A stretch of 64,000 nt of DNA, from assembly GCF_000222605.1 (NCBI RefSeq), contig NZ_AFWF01000007.1, forward strand, positions 37,278-101,277, given 5' to 3'. This document shows positions 1 through 10,142 of this stretch, piece by piece. A program made the position numbers and the translations under genes. The notes below the pieces were generated by a model. It made no database searches. It saw only the letters and a list, made by a program, of their open reading frames with translations, and had not been told where the DNA came from. The stretch is from Vibrio ichthyoenteri ATCC 700023. GTDB taxonomy: Bacteria > Pseudomonadota > Gammaproteobacteria > Enterobacterales > Vibrionaceae. Positions within the stretch are counted from its first letter, which is position 1. The number at the start of each line of letters is the position of its first letter.

Positions 1-918
1 GCTAAATCAATAAAAATTGGTGATGAACAGCGCATTCTTCATGTTATCCCACAAGAATTTACCATTGATTACCAAGAAGGGATTAAAAACCCACTAGGTT
101 TATCAGGTGTACGTATGGAAGTTAGCGTGCACTTAATTTCTTGTCACAATGATATGGCAAGAAACATAATTAAAGCTGTTGAGCGTTGTGGTTTGACAGT
201 TGAGCACTTGGTTTATTCAGGCCTTGCAGCAAGTAACGCTGTGATTACTGAAGATGAACGCGAACTTGGTGTGTGTGTGGTTGATATCGGCGCTGGTACA
301 ATGGATGTTTCCATTTGGACCGGCGGCGCACTGCGTCATACTGAAGTGTTTTCATACGCAGGTAATGCGGTGACCAGTGATATCGCTTTTGCCTTTGGCA
401 CTCCTGTGAGTGATGCAGAAGAGATAAAAGTAAAATATGGCTGTGCTCTTAGTGAGCTAGTCAGTAAAGACGACACGGTTAACGTTCCAAGTGTCGGTGG
501 GCGACCATCACGAAGTTTACAACGACAAACTTTGTCGGAAGTGATTGAGCCGAGATATACTGAACTTATGGGATTGGTTAATCAAACTATCGATACCGTT
601 CAAGATAAGTTGCGCGAAGATGGCATTAAGCATCATTTAGCAGCCGGTGTGGTGCTAACGGGTGGTGCCGCGCAGATTGAAGGTTTGGTAGAATGTGCGG
701 AGCGCGTGTTCCGCAACCAAGTTCGAGTCGGCAAACCTATTGAGGTGAGCGGCTTAACAGATTACGTAAAAGAGCCGTATCATTCTACGGCAGTTGGTTT
801 ACTTCATTACGCAAGAGACAGTCAGATTAATGATGACACTGAATACAGCGAACCTAAACGCCAACCAGTGACTTCAATGTTCGATCGCTTACGTAACTGG
901 ATACAAAAAGAGTTTTAA
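1..918 (+). CDS. ftsA: Cell division protein FtsA, C-terminal part (5' end outside window)
   Basis: The frame is open from base 1 and encodes the last 305 residues of FtsA, the actin-fold ATPase that anchors FtsZ filaments to the inner membrane and recruits the divisome. The family is about 420 residues, so roughly a quarter is missing on the left. Visible actin-family elements are the phosphate-2 motif VVDIGAGTMD, the adenosine-side motif VVLTGGAAQIEG, and a C-terminal amphipathic membrane-targeting helix ending in FDRLRNWIQKEF. ftsZ follows after 30 bp, the usual ftsA-ftsZ pairing. An ATG at 115 lies inside the protein and is not the start. Confidence 0.97.
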   Translation, partial: AKSIKIGDEQRILHVIPQEFTIDYQEGIKNPLGLSGVRMEVSVHLISCHNDMARNIIKAVERCGLTVEHLVYSGLAASNAVITEDERELGVCVVDIGAGTMDVSIWTGGALRHTEVFSYAGNAVTSDIAFAFGTPVSDAEEIKVKYGCALSELVSKDDTVNVPSVGGRPSRSLQRQTLSEVIEPRYTELMGLVNQTIDTVQDKLREDGIKHHLAAGVVLTGGAAQIEGLVECAERVFRNQVRVGKPIEVSGLTDYVKEPYHSTAVGLLHYARDSQINDDTEYSEPKRQPVTSMFDRLRNWIQKEF

Positions 919-948
919 CCTGAGCAGCAGGAAAAACGGAGATAACAC

Positions 949-2172
949 ATGTTTGAACCGATGATGGAAATGTCTGACGATGCGGTAATCAAAGTCGTTG
1001 GGGTTGGTGGCGGTGGCGGTAACGCCGTTGAGCACATGGTACGTGAATCCATTGAAGGTGTGGAATTCATCAGTATTAATACTGATGCACAAGCACTTCG
1101 TAAAACTAGCGTAAACAGCGTCATTCAGATTGGCGGTGACATGACGAAAGGTCTTGGCGCTGGAGCGAACCCTCAAGTAGGACGTGACGCTGCTCTCGAA
1201 GATCGAGATAGAATTAAAGAAGAGCTGACCGGTGCCGATATGGTATTTATCGCAGCGGGAATGGGCGGTGGTACCGGTACTGGTGCTGCACCTGTTATTG
1301 CTGAGGTTGCTAAAGAGTTAGGTATTCTAACGGTTGCTGTAGTCACTAAGCCTTTTAGCTTTGAAGGTAAGAAGCGTTTGGCGTTTGCTGAGCAAGGTAT
1401 CGAAGAGCTGTCTAAGCACGTCGATTCTTTGATCACTATCCCGAACGAAAAACTACTGAAAGTACTAGGTCGCGGAATCACTCTTCTTGAAGCTTTTGCT
1501 AGTGCGAACGACGTACTTAAAAATGCAGTTCAAGGTATTGCAGAGCTGATTACTCGCCCAGGTATGATCAACGTCGACTTTGCGGACGTTCGTACCGTGA
1601 TGTCAGAAATGGGTCATGCCATGATGGGTAGCGGCGTAGCGAAAGGCGAAGATCGTGCAGAAGAAGCGGCAGAGATGGCTATCTCAAGTCCACTTCTAGA
1701 AGATATCGATCTTGCTGGTGCGCGTGGTGTTCTTGTTAACATTACGGCTGGCCTAGACATGCGTCTAGACGAGTTTGAAACTGTGGGTAACACAGTGAAA
1801 GCTTTTGCATCAGATAACGCAACAGTTGTTATTGGTACTTCGCTTGACCCAGATATGGCGGATGAAATTCGCGTTACTGTGGTAGCAACGGGTATTGGTA
1901 ACGAGAAAAAGCCTGATATCACGTTAGTGGCAGGCGGCAAAGCAAAAGTGGCTCCGGTTGCACAACCTCAGTCACAAGTAGCAACTCAGCAACCAGCAGC
2001 GGTAAAAGTAGAAGAGAAACCGGCACAGACATTGCAGGAAAAACCTCAAGTCGCTTCACAGCCGGCAACTTCTGCGTCAGCAAGTAATGGCTCAGGCCAA
2101 AGCACGGCACCAAAAGTAGAAAAAGATGGTTATCTAGATATTCCAGCGTTTCTACGTCGTCAAGCTGACTAA
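949..2172 (+). CDS. ftsZ: Cell division protein FtsZ
   Basis: Tubulin-like GTPase of 407 residues that polymerises into the Z ring. The tubulin signature GGGTGTG is at residues 106-112 and the glycine-rich first loop at about 18-24. The GTPase fold ends near residue 318. It is followed by a Gln/Ala/Pro-rich disordered linker and the conserved C-terminal peptide ([13 protein letters not shown]) that binds FtsA and ZipA. The start ATG is preceded by a CGGAG ribosome site, 30 bp after ftsA. Cotranscription with ftsA is expected; lpxC has its own promoter downstream. Confidence 0.99.
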   Translation: MFEPMMEMSDDAVIKVVGVGGGGGNAVEHMVRESIEGVEFISINTDAQALRKTSVNSVIQIGGDMTKGLGAGANPQVGRDAALEDRDRIKEELTGADMVFIAAGMGGGTGTGAAPVIAEVAKELGILTVAVVTKPFSFEGKKRLAFAEQGIEELSKHVDSLITIPNEKLLKVLGRGITLLEAFASANDVLKNAVQGIAELITRPGMINVDFADVRTVMSEMGHAMMGSGVAKGEDRAEEAAEMAISSPLLEDIDLAGARGVLVNITAGLDMRLDEFETVGNTVKAFASDNATVVIGTSLDPDMADEIRVTVVATGIGNEKKPDITLVAGGKAKVAPVAQPQSQVATQQPAAVKVEEKPAQTLQEKPQVASQPATSASASNGSGQSTAPKVEKDGYLDIPAFLRRQAD

Positions 2173-2184
2173 TCGCGTCAATTT

Positions 2185-2212
2185 TTGACATGGTTCTAAA
2201 ATGTGTTATGAT
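2185..2212 (+). promoter_or_regulatory. Candidate sigma-70 promoter for lpxC
   Basis: TTGACA at 2185-2190 and TATGAT at 2207-2212 are separated by 16 bp, a near-consensus promoter, beginning just after the ftsZ stop. Transcription would start near 2219, giving a leader of about 50 nt with a short hairpin (GATGATTTTCATC). This lets lpxC be expressed apart from the division cluster. Confidence 0.7.
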
Positions 2213-2270
2213 TCGCGGCCGATGATTTTCATCGTCCGTGATTTGTAGCACTAAACCCTGAGGCAAGCAG

Positions 2271-3188
2271 ATGATCAGACAACGTACTCTGAAAGAAATA
2301 GTGAAAACGATCGGTGTTGGTTTACACTCCGGCCGTAAAGTCGCTTTAACTCTTCGCCCAGCAGCTGCAAACACAGGTATCATTTATCGTCGTACTGATG
2401 TAAATCCACCTGTTGATTTTCCAGCGGACCCAGAATCAGTTCGTGACACCATGCTATGTACTGCACTTGTGAACGACCAAGGTATTCGTATCTCTACGGT
2501 TGAGCACTTGAATGCGGCATTAGCTGGCATGGGTATCGATAACGTCATTATTGAAGTGGATGCACCTGAAATTCCAATTATGGATGGCAGTGCGAGCCCA
2601 TTTGTATTCTTGCTACAACAAGCAGGCATCGAAGAGCAAAACGCAGCAAAACGCTTCATCCGTATTAAGAAACCTGTTCGCTTTGAAGATGGCGACAAGT
2701 GGGCTGAATTTAAGCCTTACAATGGTTTCCGTATGGACTTTGAGATTGAATTCAACCACCCAGCCATTGATGCTGACGAGCAACACCTAGTGTTTGATTT
2801 CTCATCACAAGATTTTGTGAAGCAGATTTCACGAGCTCGTACCTTTGGTTTCATGCGTGATATTGAATACCTTCAATCACAAAACCTTGTTTTAGGCGGC
2901 AGCTTTGATAACGCTATCGTACTGGATGAATACCGCATTCTGAATGAAGAAGGTCTGCGCTTTGAGAACGAATTCGTAACTCATAAAGTGTTAGATGCGA
3001 TTGGTGACCTTTACATGTGTGGCCACCCAATCATCGGTGAATTCCGTGCATTCAAATCGGGCCACGGCTTAAACAACCAACTTTTACGTTCAGTGTTAGC
3101 TGATCAAGAAGCTTGGGAATGGGTAACCTTTGAACAAGAGCAAACCTCTCCGGTTGCTTTTGCTGACCCAAGCATGGTTCTTGCGTAA
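2271..3188 (+). CDS. lpxC: UDP-3-O-acyl-N-acetylglucosamine deacetylase LpxC
   Basis: Zinc-dependent deacetylase for the committed step of lipid A synthesis, acting on UDP-3-O-acyl-GlcNAc in the cytoplasm. It has 305 residues, the same as the E. coli enzyme. The zinc ligands are His79 (in STVEHLNA) and His238/Asp242 (in [10 protein letters not shown]). It lies at the end of the mra/dcw cluster as in other gammaproteobacteria. In E. coli LpxC level is set by FtsH proteolysis through the C-terminal tail; the tail here ends [11 protein letters not shown] terminator follows immediately. Confidence 0.99.
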   Translation: MIRQRTLKEIVKTIGVGLHSGRKVALTLRPAAANTGIIYRRTDVNPPVDFPADPESVRDTMLCTALVNDQGIRISTVEHLNAALAGMGIDNVIIEVDAPEIPIMDGSASPFVFLLQQAGIEEQNAAKRFIRIKKPVRFEDGDKWAEFKPYNGFRMDFEIEFNHPAIDADEQHLVFDFSSQDFVKQISRARTFGFMRDIEYLQSQNLVLGGSFDNAIVLDEYRILNEEGLRFENEFVTHKVLDAIGDLYMCGHPIIGEFRAFKSGHGLNNQLLRSVLADQEAWEWVTFEQEQTSPVAFADPSMVLA

Positions 3189-3201
3189 GCGCGAAAGAAT
3201 A

Positions 3202-3231
3202 AAAAAAACCAGTCGAATGACTGGTTTTTTT
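3202..3231 (+). terminator. Bidirectional terminator between lpxC and dciA
   Basis: Stem AAACCAGTC / GACTGGTTT with a GAAT loop, flanked by an A-run on the left and a T-run on the right, so it can stop both lpxC (+) and the convergent dciA gene (-). Confidence 0.9.
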
Positions 3232-3266
3232 ACGTCTAAATTTAGTTAATGGTATGCGAACAGCGA

Positions 3267-3731
3267 TTATGGCTCTTGTTTGCGTTGGGCTAGTTTAGCC
3301 AAGCTTTCTAATCGTGCTTTGATTTTTGGTGGTGCATTTTCAGCAATACCTTGAAGGTATTCTGCCGCCGTATCTGATATAGGCTCACGAGGTTTTAACG
3401 CTTGTGGTTTATAGTCTTTGCGGCTGCGATACAACTCAGGATTGATCTGTACATCAATCGCAATCAAACGAGCAAAACCTTGGCTGCGCAGTTGGCTCAA
3501 AATATGTAACCGATCATAACTCAGCTTCATTTTCATCGCAGCACTGGCCACTTCGATCACCAGTTGACCATCACGCACGTTTGCCGCGCGGCAATGTTCA
3601 ACCGTTTGTTTGGGTAAAATATCTTTAAGCAACTCGTTAATAGTTATGATCTCTTTTGCGTGCTTTTGCAGATCAGCAAAGCGTGAGTCGGAGATAATAT
3701 CGTTACTGAGCGTAGGACGATGGTCGCGCAT
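3267..3731 (-). CDS. dciA: DciA (DUF721) replicative helicase loader
   Basis: Protein of 154 residues with the DUF721 domain: an N-terminal stretch with DILP and EHCRAANVRDGQLVIEVAS, then a KH-like fold, and a lysine/arginine-rich C-terminal tail. DciA is the ancestral loader that places DnaB helicase on DNA in bacteria lacking DnaC, and the V. cholerae protein belongs to this family. The position between lpxC and secA on the opposite strand is the usual Vibrio place. The family assignment is firm. The loader role comes from family knowledge; no motif seen here proves it. Confidence 0.85.
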   Translation of the reverse strand: MRDHRPTLSNDIISDSRFADLQKHAKEIITINELLKDILPKQTVEHCRAANVRDGQLVIEVASAAMKMKLSYDRLHILSQLRSQGFARLIAIDVQINPELYRSRKDYKPQALKPREPISDTAAEYLQGIAENAPPKIKARLESLAKLAQRKQEP

Positions 3732-4051
3732 TAGATGCCCTTATCAAACGTGATAGTGCTAGTTTAACCAACCAAGCCACTAGCGAATAGCCCTAATAAC
3801 GGATAAAGTTACGCCGTTCAATGGGAAAAAATCACAAGTGCTTCAAACAAATCGCTAACAGATTGGTTGTTCGTGATAAAATTCCTTAAACTACTCCCCA
3901 CTTAAAAATCACTTAAGCCTTGAAAATTTGAGTTCTCGACACAATATTTGGGATTAATGATTTAACTCAGTATTCTTAGTTTAAAACTGGTAGAGACTGA
4001 AGGCATTAAGATACGATCTGCCCGATCGAATGATAGAGAGATTCATACAAG
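3732..4051. other. Divergent intergenic region dciA-secA
   Basis: 320 bp without a credible gene. It must hold both divergent promoters. An extended -10 (TGATAAAAT, 3874-3882, + strand) is a candidate for secA but lacks a good -35. I see no secM-like arrest-peptide ORF here, unlike the E. coli secM-secA arrangement. Confidence 0.5.
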
Positions 4052-6781
4052 ATGATAACTAAGCTACTGACAAAGGTAATTGGCAGTCGCAATGACCGTA
4101 CCTTGCGTCGCCTTAAGAAAATTGTAAAAGAGATCAATAATTACGAGCCAACATTTGAAGCTCTCTCTGATGAAGAATTAAAGGCTAAAACGGTAGAGTT
4201 CCGCCTACGCTTAGAGCAAGGTGAAGAACTTGATAAATTACTACCTGAAGCATTTGCTACGGTACGCGAAGCGTCTAAACGTGTTTACGGCATGCGTCAC
4301 TTCGATATGCAGCTGGTTGGCGGCATGGTGCTTAACGCAGGTCAAATTGCAGAGATGCGTACTGGTGAAGGTAAAACGCTAACGGCAACCTTACCAGCTT
4401 ACCTCAACGCGCTTCCTGGCCATGGCGTTCACATCGTAACCGTGAACGACTACCTTGCAGCTCGTGATGCGGAAACAAACCGCCCACTATTCGAATTCTT
4501 AGGTATGACGGTTGGCGTTAACGTGCCAAACATGCCTCCTCAAGCGAAAAAAGAAGCTTACCTTGCCGATATCCTTTACGGCACAAACAACGAATTTGGT
4601 TTCGACTATCTACGTGACAACATGGCTTTCCGTGCGGAAGACCGCGTTCAGCGCTCACGTTTCTTTGCCGTTGTCGATGAAGTGGACTCGATCTTAATCG
4701 ATGAAGCACGTACCCCTCTCATCATTTCTGGCCCTGCAGAAGACAGCTCGGATCTATACACACGTATTAATACGCTGATCCCTCAACTGCAAAAGCAAGA
4801 TCAAGAAGATTCAGAAGAGTACCGCGGTGATGGCCACTACACCGTGGATGAGAAAACCAAACAGGTTTATCTGACAGAAACAGGCCAAGAGTTTGTTGAA
4901 GAGTTGATGGTCAAAAATAGCATGATGGAAGAGGGAGACACGCTTTACTCTCCAACCAACATCAGCCTATTGCACCATGTTAACGCAGCGCTACGTGCTC
5001 ATGTATTGTTTGAGAAGAACGTCGATTACATCGTTAACGAAGATGGTGAAGTCGTTATCGTTGACGAACATACTGGCCGTACAATGCCAGGTCGTCGTTG
5101 GTCTGAAGGTCTACACCAAGCTGTCGAAGCAAAAGAAGGCGTTAAGATCCAAAACGAGAACCAAACACTCGCATCGATCACCTTCCAGAACTTCTTCCGT
5201 TTGTATGACAAGCTGTCAGGCATGACGGGTACGGCAGATACTGAAGCATTCGAATTCCAATCAATTTATGGTTTGGAGACTGTAGTTGTTCCAACCAACA
5301 AGCCAATGATTCGTAACGATATGCCAGATATGGTTTACCGTACCGAAGCAGATAAGTTCAACGCAATCATTGAAGATATCAAAGAGCGCGTAGCGAAAGG
5401 TCAGCCATCATTGGTGGGTACAGTTTCTATTGAGAAATCGGAGCTACTGTCCAATGCACTACAAAAAGCTAAGATTAAGCACAACGTTCTAAATGCTAAA
5501 TTCCACGAACGCGAAGCGGAAATCGTTGCTGAAGCGGGTACGCCTGGTGCCGTTACGATTGCAACCAACATGGCAGGTCGTGGTACTGATATCGTGTTAG
5601 GTGGTAGCTGGCAGTCTAAGGTTGAGCAGCTAAACAACCCAAGCAAAGAGCAGATTGACGCAATTAAAGCGGAATGGAAAGTGATCCACGATCAAGTTCT
5701 TGCTGCTGGTGGTCTGCACATTATTGGTACTGAGCGTCACGAATCACGCCGTATCGATAACCAGCTACGTGGCCGTTCAGGTCGTCAAGGTGATGCAGGT
5801 TCTTCTCGTTTCTACCTATCAATGGAAGATTCACTGCTACGCATTTTCACTTCTGATCGCATGGCGAGCATGATCCAAAGCGGTATGGAAGAAGGTGAAG
5901 CGATTGAGTCGAAGCTGTTATCTCGTTCAATTGAAAAAGCGCAACGTAAAGTAGAAGGTCGTAACTTCGATATTCGTAAACAGCTACTAGAATACGATGA
6001 CGTGGCAAACGATCAACGTAAAGTGGTTTACGAACTACGTGATGAGCTAATGATCGCTGAAGATATCAGTGAGATGATTGAGCAAAACCGCGCTGATGTA
6101 TTGACTGCAATGATCGACGAATACATTCCACCGCAATCTCTTGAAGAGATGTGGGATGTTGAAGGTCTAGAACACCGCCTGAAAAATGATTTCGATATCG
6201 ATGCACCGGTACAACAATGGTTAGCATCTGATGATAAGCTTTACGAAGAAGCGTTACGTGAAAAAATCATCGAGCTTTCGGTTGAAGTTTACCGTAAGAA
6301 AGAAGAAGTCGTTGGCGAGCAAGTGCTGCGTAACTTTGAAAAATCAGTGATGCTACAAACACTAGATACACTGTGGAAAGAGCACCTAGCAGCGATGGAT
6401 CACCTACGTCAGGGTATCCACCTACGTGGTTATGCACAGAAAAACCCTAAACAAGAGTACAAACGTGAATCGTTTGAACTGTTTGAAGGTTTGCTAGATT
6501 CACTGAAAACCGACGTTATCATGGTGTTGTCACGCGTACGTGTTCAGCAACAAGAAGAAGTTGAGCGCATGGAAGAGCAACGCCAAGCACAAGCTGAAGC
6601 GGCAGCTCGTCTTGCTCAAGCACAGCACGCGAGCGCAGAAAACCCACTTGCGGATGGCGAAGAGGCGGCAGAAGCCCAGCCACAAACCGTGGTTCGCGAT
6701 GAGCGTAAAGTTGGCCGTAATGAGCCTTGCCCATGTGGTAGCGGCAAAAAATACAAGCAATGCCACGGTCAAATTGGCTAA
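4052..6781 (+). CDS. secA: Preprotein translocase ATPase SecA
   Basis: Motor ATPase of the Sec pathway, 909 residues, driving unfolded preproteins through SecYEG. Visible elements are Walker A MRTGEGKT (102-109), the DEAD-type motif [15 protein letters not shown] (about 208-222), the second-helicase-domain motif [10 protein letters not shown], and the C-terminal zinc/SecB-binding domain with [13 protein letters not shown] just before the stop. Length and domain order match E. coli SecA. It is alone on this strand and is followed by a terminator. Confidence 0.99.
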   Translation: MITKLLTKVIGSRNDRTLRRLKKIVKEINNYEPTFEALSDEELKAKTVEFRLRLEQGEELDKLLPEAFATVREASKRVYGMRHFDMQLVGGMVLNAGQIAEMRTGEGKTLTATLPAYLNALPGHGVHIVTVNDYLAARDAETNRPLFEFLGMTVGVNVPNMPPQAKKEAYLADILYGTNNEFGFDYLRDNMAFRAEDRVQRSRFFAVVDEVDSILIDEARTPLIISGPAEDSSDLYTRINTLIPQLQKQDQEDSEEYRGDGHYTVDEKTKQVYLTETGQEFVEELMVKNSMMEEGDTLYSPTNISLLHHVNAALRAHVLFEKNVDYIVNEDGEVVIVDEHTGRTMPGRRWSEGLHQAVEAKEGVKIQNENQTLASITFQNFFRLYDKLSGMTGTADTEAFEFQSIYGLETVVVPTNKPMIRNDMPDMVYRTEADKFNAIIEDIKERVAKGQPSLVGTVSIEKSELLSNALQKAKIKHNVLNAKFHEREAEIVAEAGTPGAVTIATNMAGRGTDIVLGGSWQSKVEQLNNPSKEQIDAIKAEWKVIHDQVLAAGGLHIIGTERHESRRIDNQLRGRSGRQGDAGSSRFYLSMEDSLLRIFTSDRMASMIQSGMEEGEAIESKLLSRSIEKAQRKVEGRNFDIRKQLLEYDDVANDQRKVVYELRDELMIAEDISEMIEQNRADVLTAMIDEYIPPQSLEEMWDVEGLEHRLKNDFDIDAPVQQWLASDDKLYEEALREKIIELSVEVYRKKEEVVGEQVLRNFEKSVMLQTLDTLWKEHLAAMDHLRQGIHLRGYAQKNPKQEYKRESFELFEGLLDSLKTDVIMVLSRVRVQQQEEVERMEEQRQAQAEAAARLAQAQHASAENPLADGEEAAEAQPQTVVRDERKVGRNEPCPCGSGKKYKQCHGQIG

Positions 6782-6912
6782 CGTTGCTTGAATCGTGGTT
6801 GTAATTGATGATTGCAGTGTCGGTGGTACTCACTTACTAGCATAAGCGCCATGCCACCGCCTCGCACTCGCGAGTTACAGCTTTGATTCATAAAGCTTAC
6901 TAAATAAATAGA

Positions 6913-6938
6913 GAGTCGCTTAGGCGGCTCTTTTTTTT
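6913..6938 (+). terminator. Terminator after secA
   Basis: Stem GAGTCGC / GCGGCTC (one G-T wobble) with a TTAG loop followed by eight T residues, about 130 bp after the secA stop. Confidence 0.8.
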
Positions 6939-6965
6939 AATAAAATTTGTATGCCCGTCTATTTA

Positions 6966-7081
6966 CGTCATTCCCTAGAGCGAAGAATGAGCATAGTAGG
7001 GAATCTAGTTTGACCGCTTAGCTTAGGTTTGTTGTGGGATCAGATCCCCAACTCGGTCGTTGCTCCCTCTTGAGGATGACG
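6966..7081. repeat. Intergenic palindromic repeat: two inverted ~42-bp units
   Basis: The left unit (6966-7007, begins CGTCATTCCCTAGAG, ends GTAGGGAATCT) and the right unit (7040-7081) read as degenerate copies in opposite orientation, both with CGTCAT at the outer end and GGGAATCT/GGGGATCT at the inner end. The left unit is itself a palindrome (ATTCCCTA / TAGGGAAT). This resembles the small non-coding repeats scattered through Vibrio genomes. No ORF is convincing here. Confidence 0.7.
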
Positions 7082-7128
7082 CAATATAAGCGAGGTCTGT
7101 TAAGAGCTTTCGTTAGGAATACCATCAT

Positions 7129-7527
7129 ATGAAAAGAATCCATATCGTTGCGGCGGTGATCTTCAACCAAGACAAATCGCAGATTTTTATCACTAAGCGT
7201 CCAGATGATAAACATAAGGGCGGCTTTTGGGAGTTTCCCGGTGGCAAAGTTGAGCTAGGGGAAACGACAGAACAAGCGATGACCCGTGAGCTAGATGAAG
7301 AGATCGGCATTCAAGTGACAGAGCAAAGTCTATTTGAGCATCTTGAATATGATTACCCGGATAAGTCGCTTAAATTTGATTTTATCTTAGTCACCAAGTT
7401 TGCCGGAGATCCTTATGGGCGCGAAGGCCAGCAAGGTGAATGGGTAAAGATCAAACAGTTGGAAAACTATGCCTTTCCTGAGGCTAACGTGCCGATTTTA
7501 CAGCGCGTGATCAAAGAGTTTTCATGA
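7129..7527 (+). CDS. mutT: MutT, 8-oxo-dGTP diphosphatase
   Basis: Nudix hydrolase of 132 residues that removes oxidised dGTP from the nucleotide pool to prevent A:T to C:G transversions. The complete Nudix box GX5EX7REUXEEXGU spans residues 39-61 (G39, E45, R53, E54, E57, E58, G60). Length and the sequence MKRIHIVAAVI match MutT of enteric bacteria and vibrios. Its location downstream of secA is the classic order. The repeat element at 6966-7081 lies between secA and mutT. Confidence 0.96.
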   Translation: MKRIHIVAAVIFNQDKSQIFITKRPDDKHKGGFWEFPGGKVELGETTEQAMTRELDEEIGIQVTEQSLFEHLEYDYPDKSLKFDFILVTKFAGDPYGREGQQGEWVKIKQLENYAFPEANVPILQRVIKEFS

Positions 7528-7601
7528 TCTATGTCTCAAAAAGCTAGCCAGTACAGCCGTTTATTGGTACTTTAGTGCACAAGATCGTTTTCACGAGGTG
7601 A

Positions 7602-8453
<852 letters not shown>

Positions 8454-8500
8454 CAGCTTCGTAATAGCAAATCAGATAAAAACTCATTAAACATATTTAT

Positions 8501-8525
8501 GCGTCAGCCTCGGCTGGCGCTTTTT
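8501..8525 (+). terminator. Terminator after dapB
   Basis: Stem GCGTCAGCC / GGCTGGCGC followed by five T residues, 48 bp after the dapB stop. Confidence 0.85.
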
Positions 8526-8837
8526 GTATCCGTACGATATGAGAAGAAAAGTTAACTCGATCAAATTGTTTGATATAGGCTAGTTATAGTTGTCATTATG
8601 GGTGTTTCACTACTTTTTAAGTATTAGATGCTTTATTTCTCTGGTTTTTCTGGTTGGAGTAACGTTTGCTTTGATTGTTTTTTTATAACCATGATGTTCT
8701 CACACCAAATTGAAGGTCATAACGATGACTTTCTATCATTCCTCCTATTAAGAGATAGTTAACTTGTTTTTTTGGTCTGTTTTAACAACTTTTTATTATA
8801 AAGCGTCGTAAATATGCATTTTATTTTACTATGAATG

Positions 8838-8866
8838 TTGACACTGGTCACAACCGTTATTAGAAT
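8838..8866 (+). promoter_or_regulatory. Strong sigma-70 promoter for carAB
   Basis: TTGACA (8838-8843), a 17-bp spacer and TAGAAT (8861-8866), predicting a start near 8873 and a leader of about 100 nt before carA. The rest of the 518-bp dapB-carA gap (8526-8837) is AT-rich, with no gene visible. E. coli carAB has tandem promoters controlled by pyrimidines/purines and by arginine; this would be the distal one. Confidence 0.7.
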
Positions 8867-8925
8867 AACGCCAATTTGTCTGTCAGACCTAAAAATGATT
8901 TTTTATGGCAAAATGGAAGGCAATG

Positions 8926-8963
8926 TTGCAAATTAATTTATTTTTTATGCATTTTTATTCTGG
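8926..8963 (+). promoter_or_regulatory. Candidate ArgR operator before carA
   Basis: Two AT-rich 18-bp imperfect palindromes (8926-8943 and 8946-8963, the second containing TATGCATTTTTATTC) lie side by side and run up to the ribosome site. Spacing and position match the paired ARG boxes of E. coli carAB P2. The first box is a poor match to the consensus, so this is an inference from position and pattern. Confidence 0.45.
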
Positions 8964-8971
8964 AGGTTGCC

Positions 8972-10126
8972 TTGAGTAAATTAGCACTGTTAGTCCTGGA
9001 AGATGGGACAGTGTTCAGCGGAGTGTCCATCGGCGCAGATGGTATTTCCGTTGGGGAAGTCGTTTTTAATACCTCGATGACGGGGTACCAAGAAATTCTC
9101 ACTGATCCTTCCTATTCACAACAAATCGTCACTCTTACTTATCCTCACATTGGCAATACCGGAACCAATTCCGAAGACGAAGAATCTTCTTCAATTCATG
9201 CTCAAGGCCTTGTGATTCGCGATCTCCCTCTTATCGCTTCTAATTTCCGTAACGAACAATCCCTTTCTGATTATCTCAAGTCGCAAAACATTGTCGGCAT
9301 CGCAGATATTGATACTCGCAAACTTACTCGTATTCTTCGTGAAAAAGGTGCCCAAAACGGCTGTATCGTCGCAGGCTCTTCTGTAAATGGAGAAAACCTT
9401 GACGAAGCGTTGGCGCTTGCGAAAGCTAAAGAATTCCCTGGCTTGAAAGGTATGGACCTTGCGAAAGAAGTTACAACAAAAGAAGCGTATCAATGGAAAC
9501 AAGGTTCGTGGACGCTCACGGGTGGACTTCCTGAAGCGAAAGACGACAGTGAGTTGCCATACCACGTTGTCGCTTACGACTTCGGTGCCAAGCGAAACAT
9601 CTTGCGCATGTTGGTTGACCGCGGTTGCCGCTTAACGGTGGTACCGGCTGAAACGTCAGCAGAAGAAGTGTTGGCCCTTAAGCCTGATGGTGTGTTCCTC
9701 TCTAACGGCCCTGGTGACCCGGCACCATGTACTTACGCGATTGAAGCGACCAAAGTATTCCTAGAGAAAAACCTACCACTATTTGGTATCTGTCTTGGCC
9801 ACCAAATCCTAGCACTCGCGTCTGGCGCACAAACGGTGAAGATGAAATTTGGTCACCATGGTGCGAACCACCCAGTAAAAGATTTGGATCGCGGTGTGGT
9901 GATGATTACTTCGCAAAACCACGGTTTTGCTGCGGACGAAGCGACGCTACCAGACAATCTACGTGCTACTCACGTTTCTCTGTTTGACGGTTCTTTGCAA
10001 GGTATCCACCGCACTGATAAACCAGCATTCAGCTTCCAAGGTCACCCAGAAGCGAGCCCAGGTCCTGAAGACGCGGCTCCACTATTTGACCATTTCATCG
10101 AACTCATCAAAAAACACAGCGCTTAA
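8972..10126 (+). CDS. carA: Carbamoyl-phosphate synthase small (glutaminase) subunit CarA
   Basis: Glutamine amidotransferase subunit, 384 residues, supplying ammonia to CarB for carbamoyl phosphate used in arginine and pyrimidine synthesis. The class I amidotransferase nucleophile is Cys274 (FGICLGHQ), with the His/Glu pair in GHPEASPGP. The start is TTG at 8972: TGGAGG sits 5 bp upstream and [13 protein letters not shown] aligns with the known N-terminus. A longer in-frame extension to 8876 has no ribosome site and no homology. carB starts 16 bp later. Confidence 0.97.
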   Translation: MSKLALLVLEDGTVFSGVSIGADGISVGEVVFNTSMTGYQEILTDPSYSQQIVTLTYPHIGNTGTNSEDEESSSIHAQGLVIRDLPLIASNFRNEQSLSDYLKSQNIVGIADIDTRKLTRILREKGAQNGCIVAGSSVNGENLDEALALAKAKEFPGLKGMDLAKEVTTKEAYQWKQGSWTLTGGLPEAKDDSELPYHVVAYDFGAKRNILRMLVDRGCRLTVVPAETSAEEVLALKPDGVFLSNGPGDPAPCTYAIEATKVFLEKNLPLFGICLGHQILALASGAQTVKMKFGHHGANHPVKDLDRGVVMITSQNHGFAADEATLPDNLRATHVSLFDGSLQGIHRTDKPAFSFQGHPEASPGPEDAAPLFDHFIELIKKHSA

Positions 10127-10142
10127 TTCGGAGTAGTAGATA

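Noticed and set aside
8876-8971. 32-residue N-terminal extension of carA
   Set aside because: No ribosome site at 8876, extension contains the promoter-proximal ARG-like region; TTG at 8972 has TGGAGG and aligns with known CarA.
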